Shown here: piece by piece, positions 30,801 to 42,664 of the stretch
Layout: each line of letters starts with the position of its first letter
How positions within the stretch are numbered: position 1 is the first letter of the stretch
Assembly (NCBI GenBank): GCA_900642245.1
Contig: CAAAJI010000005.1
Location: 933,274 to 997,273 of the forward strand
DNA length: 64,000 nt
Origin: Fragilaria radians
Lineage: Eukaryota; Bacillariophyta; Fragilariophyceae; Fragilariales; Fragilariaceae
Reading direction: 5' to 3'
Translations under genes and position numbers: made by a program
Notes under the pieces: model-generated
What the model was told of the DNA's origin: nothing
Databases searched by the model: none
The model's input: the letters and a program-made list of their open reading frames with translations, nothing else

Positions 30801-32400
30801 TTTGTTTCGTGATATGTAAGAAGAGTTAGGAAGCAATGTTTTCAAAGCAACTTTTCAAATTTCTGGAGGTTTCTCGAAAAAGTAAATATATTATTGATAA
30901 TTTCTAAGCACTACCTTCCTTCCTTAAATTTTCTCAAACCCCTCTTTACTAATCTGGGTGGTTTTTTTACGCTCCTGACAAAGAAAAACTAATACTGTAC
31001 GGTAATCCAACGCGACGTGGCAGAGGTAACTAGGAATGAGTAACATTGAATACTTGATTTTTCGTCTAGTAAAACTGAATACTGAATAGGCTGTGGACAT
31101 GTGAACACAACCGAGGCATTCTTGGAGCCTTCACGTCACTGAGTACGATGCAAAGGGGATTTCAATCTACTAAAAAGTTTCACATCCGATCTGGCCAGGG
31201 CTACCCCGTAACCCTTGTAGAATATGCGAGAAAGTGATCGAGTACGACTAAAGGGGATATAGCTAATTCAAACGGACCCCATTCTACATCTATACACTAG
31301 AGAATGTTGACAAGACTTTCAGTTGTAAATTGTAGAATATTAAATGCAATTGCCATTCAAATGCTACTGAAATNNNNNNNNNNNNNNNNNNNNNNNNNNN
31401 NNNNNNNNNNNNNNNNNNNNNNNNNNNNNNNNNNNNNNNNNNNNNNNNNNNNNNNNNNNNNNNNNNNNNNNNNNNNNNNNNNNNNNNNNNNNNNNNNNNN
31501 NNNNNNNNNNNNNNNNNNNNNNNNNNNNNNNNNNNNNNNNNNNNNNNNNNNNNNNNNNNNNNNNNNNNNNNNNGAATGCAACTATAGATATCACTGACAT
31601 GCTAGATCAAGTAGTAAATAGGTTCACAAATCACAATCACAAACATCTTTGTCATACTGGTAATGTAAACATTCAAAGATACATTCTCTTCTGTATAAAA
31701 TAGTTAACTCTGCGGAGCAAAGCAAGCACCAACTACTAGTTTGACAAATAAATTATTTTTTGGCACAGATCTCTACGTAGGCAAGGACGAAAATGTATGC
31801 AGCATCTTACTCTTTTCGGAAATTTCCATAAGTATTGAGGCCAATCCAATTAGAGAACCTGATATAGTCCTGAATTTTGAGAAGTTTCACATGGAAATCT
31901 ACTTAATTAGTTATTTTCCTTTTCAGAGGCTCAATTGTGATTTGATATCTATTTTGAGGTTCAAACTTTTGGATGGCAAGCAAGCAGAGGTGAAAGTACT
32001 GATATTCCATAGCAATCATTGAGGTAATGATCCACAATAACCTTTGCTGATTTAGGATCATATTCAAAGGTTTTAAATAGGCACAAATAATGTCAATGTA
32101 ATCAAGAATTTGTACACACAGCCTTCACTCAGAGGAAAAATTATGAAATTGAACACAAAGTGTTGTTGTTGTACTATTAGAAGTTTTACCAGTTACTGTC
32201 ACAAGATCTAACAGTAAGTGTCTTTTTAGAAAGACCTCCTGATTAGTGTCGGTCATTGATATTTCATTCACACTCACCTTCAGTTTCCCCTTTGATTTTC
32301 AGACAAGGAGTGATCAACAGTCGCAACGTAGAAAGGAAAAGGTATTTGACGTTATCAAGCAATTGGTTACATTCCTAATAATCACAAGATAAGTTTAAAG
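30801..32400. other. divergent intergenic region with assembly gap
   Basis: The spacer between P450 reductase (minus) and the SPPL gene (plus) contains a run of exactly 200 N at 31374-31573, a placeholder gap of unknown true size. The known flanks show no gene; the 93-codon frame at 31741-32022 has no motif. Confidence 0.7.
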
Positions 32401-34670
32401 ATGCAAGCTTGTAAGTTTCGAGGGATTTTGGTTCTCTTCTTTTGTGTTGTCAACAGGATAACTGGAGTCCACGGAATTACTCAGTCGGCACAGATTAATG
32501 TGCAATTAAGCAATGGGGAAGCATATATGTTTTACGCATCTCAAGCATCATTTGGTCCTTCTCCAAAGATGGGCGTTGAGAATAATGCAGCATATTCTTT
32601 GGCATTACCACCCCAGTGGAATACTTTGTTATGTACCAACGAGACGCTGCCTACTCCGGATCCTACGGTTTATCAGGATTCCTTTCTCTTAGTTCCAAGA
32701 GGAGAATGTACATTTGAGACGAAGGCAATCAATGCACAGCGTCTGGGAGCTGTGGGTATTATCGTTCGTGGGAGTCTGGCAAGCCGATACTCTCGAAATG
32801 AATCCACATTTGAGATCATATTCCCCACCAAGCTTCATGACTATGACTGCAACAAGGGTCGAGCCGAAATTCCGGCATCTGTCATCCGTTTAGGAACAGG
32901 ATCAAGTCCTTCAGATATGGTATACAATGCAGATCAGAATGATCCCGTCTTGTCTGGATCGTCTTCCAGCAATTTATGCCGATCTAATTCACCTGACAAC
33001 CTACAAAACTGTCCATCTCAAGCGTGCCTCTTAACGGGAAACAAAACAACGTCAACAGACGGTGGTGCTAATGTCGTTTCTCTTGAAGCTTGTTGTGCCT
33101 GGGACTTACACATTTGGCTCTATAATGACCCTAATTTTGGACAGGATGATGTCACAATTCCTGCTGTTTACGTTACCTTTCAACAGGGCAAGAAACTTTT
33201 AGATGATATGCAATCGAATAGAATTACTGTCGTTGTCTCCTCTCGAGTTCGGCCATCTTACAACATCGCTGCTATCCTTATCTGGGCCCTGGGAGTTTTT
33301 GTCTGTGCTTTCGCGGCGTATTCTTCGGCTAATGAATACAGAAACATGGCAACAGTTGTTGCTAGTCGGAGAGAGGGATCAACCAACTTTTCAGGAGAAC
33401 AAGTTGCCTTGACTACATCGGTTGCACTTTCCCCCTCAAATACAGTCAACGTCACTTCTCCAAGAGCATCATATAACAACGAAGATACACTAGAACTAAA
33501 TGCTGGTCATGCATTTGGATTTATCGTTATGGCATCATCAGGATTGATGATTCTCTTTGTATTTAAGGTACGTTCTCTCATATATCTTTCTACTATATAG
33601 AGAAGAAAGGCACAGATTTCAGAACTAAACCATTTTGTCTCCATTTTGCGAATCTTCAGGTATATGCAATCGTGAAGATAATGTATAGTTTTGGGTGCTC
33701 ACGCGCTGTGATGCAAGTCATCTTCATTCCTTTATTTGAGAAAATATTCCACCTTTCAAATATCAAAAACAAGGTTGTACTGCAAACTAATATTGAAGAT
33801 ATTGGAGATATCACAACCATTGACACTGTAGCTGGCTTATGTGCCTACTCCGTGGGATTTGTCTGGTTATTTATGGCCTTAACTGTTCATCATCCAGAAG
33901 AAAGTTCTTTTTTCTGGATCACTCAGGATATTTTTGGGGCCTGTATGTGCATCATGTTTCTATCGCTTATAAAACTTAACAGCATGCGCGTTGCGGCAAT
34001 CCTTCTGATCGTCGCATTCTTTTACGACATCTTTTTCGTCTTTATTACTCCTCTTATATTCAAAGGAGAGTCTGTCATGATAACGGTGGCTACAAGCGGA
34101 GGACCTCCCAAGGCTGACCCGAGTTGGTGTGAGAAATATCCCGACGACGCAGATTGTCAAGGTGGCGATCCTCTTCCCATGTTGCTAACTATTCCTCGCG
34201 TCAACGATTATTTAGGTGGTTCAAGTCTTTTAGGATTAGGTGATATAGTCCTGCCTGGATTGTTGCTAAGTTTTGCTGCCCGGATGGATGCAGCTAAGAA
34301 CTTTATGGGTATAGTTGGAGGTGGTGGCGATACATTGAACAATAAAAAGGGTTGCTCTGCTTGTTTCTCGGGATACTTTTATGCACTTGTTGTGGCGTAT
34401 GCTATTGGCTTGTTTATGGCAAATGCGGCGGTGTATCTCATGAACATGGGGCAACCAGCTTTACTTTACCTTGTACCCATGTGCCTCGGAACCTTCTGTT
34501 ACTTGGGATGGAAACGCAATGAACTACTTTCGTTGTGGGAAGGACCTAGGCTCATTAAAACTGCCGATGCTATGATCTATGGAGAATATGAAAGTTTGGA
34601 AACAGATGTGGTACACCTCGAAGCGGCGCAGCCATTTCCAGTCCAAGACACAGATCGCGATAGCACTTGA
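32401..34670 (+). CDS. signal peptide peptidase-like protease, SPPL2 type (2 exons)
   Basis: Exons 32401-33567 and 33660-34670 around a 92-nt GTACGT...TTCAG intron in phase 0; 725 aa. A signal peptide (GILVLFFCVVNRITGVHG) leads into a protease-associated (PA)-type lumenal domain: LLVPRGECTFETKAINAQ, then LGAVGIIVRGS. A TM near residue 290 (AAILIWALGVFVCAFAAYSS) follows, then the nine-helix GxGD aspartyl protease core. Catalytic motifs are YD (Asp512 in FFYDIFFVFITP), GLGD (Asp584 in LLGLGDIVLPG) and QPALLY (PAL 655-657). Known role: intramembrane cleavage of type II membrane proteins in ER, Golgi or endosomes. The PA domain assigns it to the SPPL2 side rather than plain SPP. All catalytic residues are intact. 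Confidence 0.93.
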
Positions 34671-35955
34671 CTAGATTCGGCTGTGGTCTTCCGTCATAGG
34701 AAACAAGATCTAAAGAAAAGGTAAATGCGAATAGAAAGATCAAGAGTTTAGTTTATAAGGTAATTGGCAGCTGTGTGTTTAATCTTGGAATAAAATCTAT
34801 TGTTGGAAAATGTCATATATGCAACTCTATGGCTTGGCAATCGTAATGTACCCCACACTGAACTCTTTACTGTCTAGTGAATTGTTCTCTTTATTTCATC
34901 TTCTCTTGAGTATGACTCGTAGTGAGTTCTTCAAAATTTGTTAAAATTCTTTTTATCACATGAATTCTTTATGCTACGAATCGCTCAATCTAGATTTGGG
35001 AAGTTTCCTATCGGAAATGAGTATTGCTTTACGTCATCCCTCCAACGTAAAAAATAACACAGTTCTTCGATTCGTAATTGACCTGGATGTTCAAGGAAGA
35101 AATAGATAGATAAAAAGAAGAGGTAGATCTAACAGAGAGAAGACGTCAAGTCACAAAAAAAATTCAGGTGAAAGTTTTGATGCAAAGACTTTCATGAGAT
35201 ATACTTCACTTGGGAGGAAATATGCGAAAACTTTTGCGCCAAGATTCTGACCACGATGGTGTGTCAAGACACAGTTGTAAATGATAGCCGAAACAGCACG
35301 TCTCTTTCCTGTTTAAGTAGCCCCGTCACAATAAGCTAGAAATTATGACCATGGATTGCAATATTCAAATTTCTAACTGGTAAGTGCAAAAACATTTCCC
35401 TAAAGTTTAGTGAACACTTCTAGAAAATTAGCTATGCCCCGCTTTCCCCCGTAGGACTGTAAGTGTTCTTGTAACAATTGCCATGGACGATGACTAAGCC
35501 ATATAATTCCAATTTTCTTGATGCTTTATTCCGAATTTCAACTCACTGAAATCAGCCTGTTGCTGGATCACAATCAACTTATGATTTGTTTCCTAAGTGT
35601 TTTGGGGATGTAAATGACGTTTCTACTGTGGGATGCTATACGATGTCCCTTTTGACTAATGACTGCCCCTAATTGATAACATAAAGCGTTTTGTATGTAT
35701 TTCAATCACTTTTTTGAGGTCTGGGATTAAAAATTGCATTTGTGTATTGATCTTTTCAATGTCATAAAAGGTTTCCCTTATTTCTCTGTCCATTTAGCGT
35801 TCCAAGTACCATACTTTATTGATTATAGCCTCTGCTAATGGTGTGAGTACATGCAATCTTTGCTTCCACACAGTATAGCAGTAGTTTACTTGGCACAAAA
35901 GTAAGTGCAATTGCTAAAGTTTTACGCCCCATAAGTTGTAAGCACATCTGAATCA
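34671..35955. other. intergenic, nothing recognised
   Basis: About 1.3 kb of AT-rich spacer without a credible open frame. It may include 3' sequence of the copia fragment that follows. Confidence 0.5.
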
Positions 35956-36410
35956 TTATCTTCCGTTCTTCCAAGTACAAAGCTTGATAAACCAATCTTC
36001 CCTAATAAAGCGGTAACTGGTGTCAATGTCACTGGTTCTGACTCCAGAGCTTTCTTTCTTTGCCATGAACATTGCACCAATATTTTCTGTCCTAACCATA
36101 ATTGGCAACTTCACTGGAATGCCCTGATCTTTCAAATTATAGTGAAGGAGGAAAGTTTCCTTGCGTGCTTTCAACATCGCTACATATTCAACTTCAATAC
36201 TCAAAAGAGTCCTATCTGAACCTTGTATCTCCAACAAATTGGCAAACCCATAGACAAATCATGAATCTGGTCATGCTGATATGATTTTTGACACATCACT
36301 GTCACTCTAAATCACCAATTCCCAGTTTTCATCTTTCAAAGTTCCGCTTAGCAAGATGCCTTCTATATCTCTACTACGTCAGCGTAGAAATGGGGTCCTT
36401 AGAGACAGCA
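35956..36410 (-). mobile_element. copia relic 2: RNase H fragment
   Basis: The minus strand reads DENWELVI, a stop, SDSD, then FANLLEIQGSDRTLLSIEVE (family: W-K-S-K-Q-x3-V-T-L-S-S-T-E-A-E-Y). It continues through EYVAMLKARKETFLLHYNLK, LPIMVRTENIGAMFMAKKES and SSGVRTSDIDTSYRFIRE. This is the copia RNase H domain with its D-N-x-G-A and H-I-D-x-R-Y-H-F-I-R-E elements, the first Asp and the His being altered. Stops occur in the N-terminal part. No reverse transcriptase or LTR is attached. Confidence 0.85.
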
Positions 36411-37031
36411 AGTAATAGCTTTATATGATAGCTCTTCACTCTCACGTTTTCCAACAGATATTGCTTTGGGGTACCTCTAGAAGAATACAAGTTCCTCCTA
36501 CATATTCATCTCTTTCCAAGAAGAAAATCTAAAAGTAATTCATAACCCTTGCTACTTCAAAAAGCTTTTAAGGTTTACGACATCAATTTCGCAATTTTGG
36601 ATCAATTTAACGGTCTTTCTGATCACTCAAACCACTTCCTTAAGTAGACCAAAACACTCTTGTCAGTCGAGTCGTAGCAAAATCTGAATTTTCTTCTCGC
36701 CTTTATAACATCGACGTGAAAATTCTCAACGGTTAAGAGTTTGGGGGTACCTGGAATTGTACGACTGATGCTGTAATTTTGTATTCCAATACTTAATTAC
36801 AGTATGATAACTGAAGTCGTTCAAAAGCAAAACTTGTATTTTGTAATGATGAAAAAACTCTCAAGTAGCCAAGGCTTTGAAGGGAATCCATTGTTTTAAA
36901 ATCGGTCCAACGACTTTTCCGACTCGTGAGTATTGTGAATTACTATCTCCACTTGACTATAGCATCACCTGTGCTCTAGATTTCAAGTCCAAAGAAATAC
37001 TGAACGATTCGTTCGTATTGCGATTATAGTT
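36411..37031. other. intergenic, promoter region of the gene at 37032
   Basis: No gene recognised. The bases just before the ATG at 37032 end in a splice-acceptor-like TTATAG (37025-37030), so an unseen upstream exon is possible, but I could not find one encoding a signal peptide. Confidence 0.45.
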
Positions 37032-38449
37032 ATGGAGCAATACCCTACCCAAGGTTACCGGCAATTGTTTTCGGGAGAAGGCGATGGTCAGCAACTTGAA
37101 GATTCTTCCGACGGAAATTGGTATGATGAGGATCGTATTGAAATTCGTTATGGATACCCTGTTCGTTACAAATGTTTAAGCGATTTGCAACGCAAGGACA
37201 TACTCCATGAAGGCCGCGTTGTTGATGCTCATTTGATGCAGCTTGACTTTGAATATGAAATGGTCATTACCAATGGCAACTCTGAATCTGCGACTAAAAG
37301 TGCACGAGCAATCGAATGGAGTATTCTCTGGAATGTAGTTCAGGGAATCGGATTACATCGATGTGATTTTGAAAAACAATCAAAAGCTTTGGCATACTTG
37401 ATACCAAGTGAAGCTAGGAAAGGTCACCGCTTTCGGAGAGCTCAAGAATTATCTACTACCAACTCAACTTTTTCATATATTTTATCCCTTGCCACAGGGG
37501 GTAACGGCGAGATTGATACAAATGGAGGTAAGACACGTGAACATGATGGAACCAATTTTACTAAGGTTTTTTAATGATCGTGGTTTTCCCTTCTATAGAA
37601 TTTTCTTGTCAACTCTCAATGGGAGTCACAGCCCCAAGTATCTGTTTACCCATGAAAGGATCTATGCAAGTTATTTATATGGGTGACCAACAAGATATGA
37701 TTAAAAAATATCTACGTTATGAAATTCAATACTATATGAGCACAGATCTAGTTCTTCTAGAAGGTGTGACTAGTGTGACGTTTATCAAGTACGACCCCCA
37801 AGAAAAAATTGGCAGTCTAGATGCATCATCTGTAACGCCTTCTAATTCAATATCTCTTGGGTTTTTGGTCTCTGTTTCTGTGGGACTGGTTGCTGTTATG
37901 ATGGGAATTTTCTTTGTTGCATTGGCTATTCGTCGAAGAAAACAGCAAAACCAAGTCACACGAGACTTAACTGTGGAAGTCGAGGACGACAAAAAGTTTG
38001 AATGGGAAGTACTTCCTGATCTTAGAACCTCAGATTCAAAGCTTACCAGCAGAGGAATGGAAAGTCCAAAGTCACGGAATTCTAACGAAGAAGCTTGGGA
38101 GCCCCTTCAACCGGAAATGGAAATAGGTGAAAATGAACTTGGAATTCCTGTACAAAAAAATTCTTCACCGACTTCGATCTCATCTTCTCGAAGGCCGAAG
38201 AGGAAAAAAATAGTCAAGCGAAGGAAGAATTCTTTGCGAGAACGCGTTGCTACTGCACCGTCGGTTGGAATCGAGCCCATACTAGAGGTCGATGGCGACT
38301 CCAATAGTTCTCATTACAATTTGGAAACAGCCGAATCTGAAGACATTCTTTCATCCGAGGATGAAAATGATGATAGTGGACCCGTTTTTGAAAGCCCTCC
38401 AAGATCATTCCCCGAATCACCAACTCCTACTGCTCATCAAATTTTGTGA
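37032..38449 (+). CDS. single-TM protein of unknown function, diatom-type (2 exons)
   Basis: Exons 37032-37527 and 37599-38449 around a 71-nt GTAAG...TATAG intron; 448 aa. The N-terminal ~270 residues look extracellular: IEIRYGYPVRYKC, a second half with CLPMKGSMQVIYMGD, then IKKYLRYEIQYYMS and GVTSVTFIKYDP. One TM helix follows (SLGFLVSVSVGLVAVMMGIF), then RRRK and a Ser/Glu/basic-rich cytoplasmic tail. The pattern of a conserved extracellular core, one TM and a low-complexity tail is one I associate with a diatom/heterokont protein family of unknown role, from memory only. No signal peptide is present at the chosen ATG, which is odd for this topology and may mean a missing first exon. Confidence 0.72.
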
Positions 38450-38755
38450 ATGACTTCGAAAATGAAAATCTTGTGTAGGTACCCAGTTTCCAAATTTTTC
38501 TTTCCATCGTCCTGAAATTTAAAGCAGTGACGCGTCCAGTTGTGCTGCTTCATGTCATCATTATTTTATCCTGATGTCCTGACAAAAAAAAACGAGGAAA
38601 AACAATAATTCTTTCAAGGCTTTTAGAGTTATTATTAATGAGCTTAATGAAGATTATGTCGGGAAGTCTTTCTTTCATTTTAACTCCTTGTACTTCCCTC
38701 TAGGAACATACTTTCGTATTTTTGAGTGAACGATTGAAGTAAACTCTTTATTAAC
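38450..38755. other. short convergent intergenic region
   Basis: 306 bases between two stops, holding the 3' UTRs of the single-TM gene and the mTERF gene. Nothing else seen. Confidence 0.6.
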
Positions 38756-40327
38756 CTAAACCTCAAAGGCTCTTCCAGTTTTTAGCCAAGTGTCAAATTC
38801 CCACGAGAATTTGAGACTTGGAGCTGATTTTTCTTTAAAGGTGAGGTATTTGTCCAAAGTGTAACCCAATTGTCGACAAAAGCTAATATCTGTTGCTCCA
38901 GCAATCATGTGCAATGAAGGCTGAATGGATGCGTTCTGATCTTTACAAAAGTGCCATCGCGGCAGCAGTCGATGAAAGAGTGACGCAGCGATATATCGAC
39001 CTCGAATTTTTGGTTTCCCCGCCACTAAATTCCAATCTTTATCCAATTGTGTATAGCCCGTCATGTTGTAAAATCTTAAAGTTGGCTGAAGGTTTCCCTC
39101 AAGGCTTAAGGTCAGAATTCCAGGATATTCAAGTAGAAATGACATAAAGGTGTCGATATCGTTAGTTAGGACATAGTCATCTGATGTGCAGTCTATAGTA
39201 AATTGAGGAGACCCCCATACTCGTCTCAGAAATTCGATGGTGGGGATAACATTTTCTTGAAGACTTAAAGAATACACCATTGGACAGCGCAAAGCAATTC
39301 GTGCAGCAAGAATCCCACCCATTCCATCTCCATTCATTCTCTCGATCTCATAGAAATAATCTACCTTTTGCTTTATGTTTCGTTGACTTAGCGCAAGAAT
39401 CAAGGGATGGCTCATAACACATTTATTCAATGCCTGAGGGTCGAACGTGTCGGTACAATTTAGAACATGCGTCAAGTAATCCAGGGTAGGCTTTAAATTT
39501 TCTTCAACGGAAAGGCCCAAAATTCCAGAGCTAGATTTTATCAGCGATGCAACATTCTTTTTCGACAGGTGACAAGTTTCTACCAAAAAATTGATCCGTG
39601 TCTGTAAGTTAGATTCGACAGATAGATGAAATAGATGAGGATGAGATGCTACAATTTTCGAAACTATCTTAACGGAATCAAGAGAGCCATAGCCACCGTC
39701 TTGAAGCAGATCAAATAGGTATTCAGTTACACCCTTAACCTTCGTGAGAGGTATTTGGAACAAAAATGGAGCTGTGCGTTGCAATTGAGATATCTCTCGA
39801 ATCGACATTTGCAATTCCTTTTGGAGAAAGATTTCAACAAAATTATGATCTGATGAGGATGCTTCATATCCCAAACCACGGCTCAACAATAAGTCCGGAT
39901 TTCGCGATACTGCTATTTGAAACAAATCCTTGCCATAAAGCTGTTGCAAAAATTGAACTGTTGGTCTCAGTTTTGAGAACGGATTTTTGCTTAAGATCCG
40001 TGGAGACAGCTGCAGGATCGATCGAATCTGTGATGCGTCGAAGTAGGTCTCCAGAAATTGTAAAACATCATTCACCTGTTGGCGGGAAAGTTTGTCCTTG
40101 GCATGGTACACATAATTTCGAGTCTTAGTCCAATCGCCGTTTCCGTAGCGGGTAGTAAGCTCTGTGATTAAGTGGCGAGCTTGTAATGAAGTGGTTGGCT
40201 CCGTCATGTTACCCGCTGCTAACTTGGTCATCAAGCAAAATTGACGAATTCTATGATTAGGCAAGATAACAAACGCCATCGATGGAAGAAAAGTTGCTAC
40301 AATGAGCGCAACACTCTTGCATCTCAT
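38756..40327 (-). CDS. mTERF-family protein, predicted plastid-targeted
   Basis: 523 aa from ATG 40327, single exon. The body is built of ~35-residue helical repeats with the mTERF signature of a Pro followed by hydrophobics at the start of helices: SILQLSPRILSKN, AVSRNPDLLLSRG, IVASHPHLFHLSVESNL, LIKSSSGILGLSVEENL, CVMSHPLILALSQ and LLEYPGILTLSLEGNL. The N-terminus is a signal peptide (SVALIVATFLPSMA) with Phe at the predicted +1 position (SMA/FVILPNHR) followed by a basic stretch. That is the ASAF-type bipartite presequence of diatom plastid proteins. Known role of the family: organelle nucleic-acid binding in transcription, splicing or ribosome assembly. The specific target is unknown. Confidence 0.88.
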   Translation of the reverse strand: MRCKSVALIVATFLPSMAFVILPNHRIRQFCLMTKLAAGNMTEPTTSLQARHLITELTTRYGNGDWTKTRNYVYHAKDKLSRQQVNDVLQFLETYFDASQIRSILQLSPRILSKNPFSKLRPTVQFLQQLYGKDLFQIAVSRNPDLLLSRGLGYEASSSDHNFVEIFLQKELQMSIREISQLQRTAPFLFQIPLTKVKGVTEYLFDLLQDGGYGSLDSVKIVSKIVASHPHLFHLSVESNLQTRINFLVETCHLSKKNVASLIKSSSGILGLSVEENLKPTLDYLTHVLNCTDTFDPQALNKCVMSHPLILALSQRNIKQKVDYFYEIERMNGDGMGGILAARIALRCPMVYSLSLQENVIPTIEFLRRVWGSPQFTIDCTSDDYVLTNDIDTFMSFLLEYPGILTLSLEGNLQPTLRFYNMTGYTQLDKDWNLVAGKPKIRGRYIAASLFHRLLPRWHFCKDQNASIQPSLHMIAGATDISFCRQLGYTLDKYLTFKEKSAPSLKFSWEFDTWLKTGRAFEV

Positions 40328-41179
40328 ATTTCACTTGCTTACTCCTCACTCCTAAATCCTCTAGTCAAATGAGCACAAAAAAGAGACGATTCGGGGTATC
40401 TTTTATACCTTTGGGTTAGTTGTGTGTGTCTGTGGGGGGGGGGGCTTGAAAAAATTGTTATTGAGAAAATTTTCCTCCGGGTGTCACAGGTATCCCGCCA
40501 TCTCTCTCTGAAACAGGCTTTTGCACCGTGCCTTCCTCTTTTGGCCATATCAAGTCCGTTACAAGACAATTGCAAGATCAAGTTCCTAAAGCTGTGATCC
40601 CACAACAATCTTGTCTACCTAGCCAAGACTGTTTTGGCTAATTCCTAGGACTGGCTGCCGTCTTTATTTTGAGATTTTTCTAGTAGGAAATTAATTCAAT
40701 AACTCACTCTTTTTATCCTACTTGCTTTGACTGTCCGAACTAATCTATTCTTCAATCCTTAGTGTAGTCTGTACTTGGTTCGAAACAAGGACAGCTCTAT
40801 TCTTTTAAGGTTCAATCTACAGTAGGCTACCAAGTACTAACTTCCATGCCAGGAATAGGTCAAAAGAGATTTCAACTGGAAGAAAAATGACTACAAACTT
40901 TGACTTCTTGATGAAAAACTATGGAAAGGCAAAATCCAACTTAAACTAGTCCATGCGTATTGTTGACTGCATTGACAAAATTAATATTGAAATAGATCCC
41001 AGGGAATTCACTGCATCAACAGCCAAAAATATTGACTCGAATTATACCGTTTGGTGATTTTATAACATATTGCCTCTTCAATTTTCCAAAGTTAGTGTGG
41101 ATTCATAAATAGGCCCAATGAAATTGCCTTTCACTATACCCGAGATTCTGTGAATCTATGTCTGTTGGACTTTTTCTAT
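40328..41179. other. intergenic; includes an 11-G run
   Basis: Upstream region of the mTERF gene. A run of 11 G occurs at 40434-40444, which is rare in this AT-rich DNA. No gene recognised; the rest is spacer, perhaps with copia debris towards its right end. Confidence 0.5.
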
Positions 41180-41419
41180 CTAATCCCTTCCAGATTTGCA
41201 GATGTCTATGATTCTGAGGGTGTCAAGATTTAAACTCCTTACGTCCTCCCTTCTCTGGACTGGACTCTTGTTCTCAATTTCAATAGATCCGTTTCTTCTA
41301 TCATCTCTGTGATCATTACTGATATACACTCCTGGGTTCTGGTCTCCAAAATTCTTATTTATCCATGGGAGGTGTCTCAACTTGATGACATCTTTTATTT
41401 CCTGTGTTACTTCCTGCAA
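41180..41419 (-). mobile_element. possible copia relic (linker before reverse transcriptase)
   Basis: A minus-strand 79-codon frame contains VIKLRHLPWINKNF. The copia relic at the right edge of the window carries VIKLRGIHWLQKTY at a position just before its reverse transcriptase. The resemblance suggests the same linker. No reverse transcriptase was traced downstream here, so confidence is low. Confidence 0.35.
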
Positions 41420-42664
41420 AGCAACACAAGCTTGATTTGGGTTAATAACCTGCAGGTGTAGACAATAAAAGCCAGATCTTTAACTGCCCTTCAAATTATC
41501 CCTGGTTGTTACGACATCTATTTCACTGAAATTTCTAATTTATTGCTTCAACTCCTTTGTAAGAAACATGTTCAAGAAAAAAGTTCCAGCGTGCGCCTTC
41601 TACTTTTATTCCACAAGTAATTATTCACTAAGGCATGGTCTCCATTCTCCATTACAAGTAAAACTGGACTTCTCTGGATGCTGGTTCAAATAGAGTCTCA
41701 TACAAAATATATTGATGCTCTCATTTACAATTTTAACGTATTCTCTTTTAGCACTGTAGAATATGCCAAAACTCGCATCTTCAATTGAGCTAGCTCATTT
41801 GATTTCTGATTTGGAAGTAAGCTTGGATAAGAAGTCAACAAGATACAAGGCTACTCTACGCCTGGAACTTCCCAATAAGAAAAAGTCATGACTGAGGAGA
41901 TTGAAGTGATTGGTGAGATAACGATGTCCATTTATATGTCTATAGTTTAATTTTTCTCCATTTGACTCTGCATTCTCAACCGGATGGCTTCCGCAATTGA
42001 AAGATTTTCTTAGTGGGAATCGCTATTATGATTCCCTACACAGAAATGTTGATACCGATTCTTTTGTGGACACTAAAGCTTTCTGCTTCCAGATTGAGAC
42101 AGTTGAGACAAATAATATGAAGAAAAGTGGGATCCTATCCTTACTGCAATTGTGAAAGAACTGTATGGCATAGGCATAATCAACTAGGTATGGACAGGAT
42201 ATCTCCTTTTTAAGCAATTGAAAAATTGGCAATTGCAATACAATTCTTGCATATTGGGGACTCACATGCATTGTGCTCAATGGGCTTTATGATTTTAGGT
42301 GCTCGTCACCTCCTTTATCTACATTTTCTTGTCTAACTATAATAAACTACAAATTTTGTAATTATTAGGGCTTAGCTACAGAAGCATTCATTTGAATCTA
42401 GCTATCTTTCACTAGACACAAAGATCTTCATCGCTGATGTCACACTCTCCTTTGGTCACCATAACTAATTTACGTGATCAAAAGGTTTTCAAATAACCAG
42501 TGTCAATAAAATTAATTTCAAAATTTCAAAAAAATGTAGTATGATACTATTCTGCAGTAGAAATCATGTCTCATTTGTGTCCAAGACATACATGGTGATC
42601 ACTTTTTGCCTCTTTTTTATGGAATGATCTAGGACTTTTCCATAGAATCTGATGTAATGGGATA
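41420..42664. other. intergenic, nothing recognised
   Basis: About 1.2 kb of spacer. An 84-codon minus-strand frame (42026-42280) has no motif. It may hold further copia debris. Confidence 0.45.
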
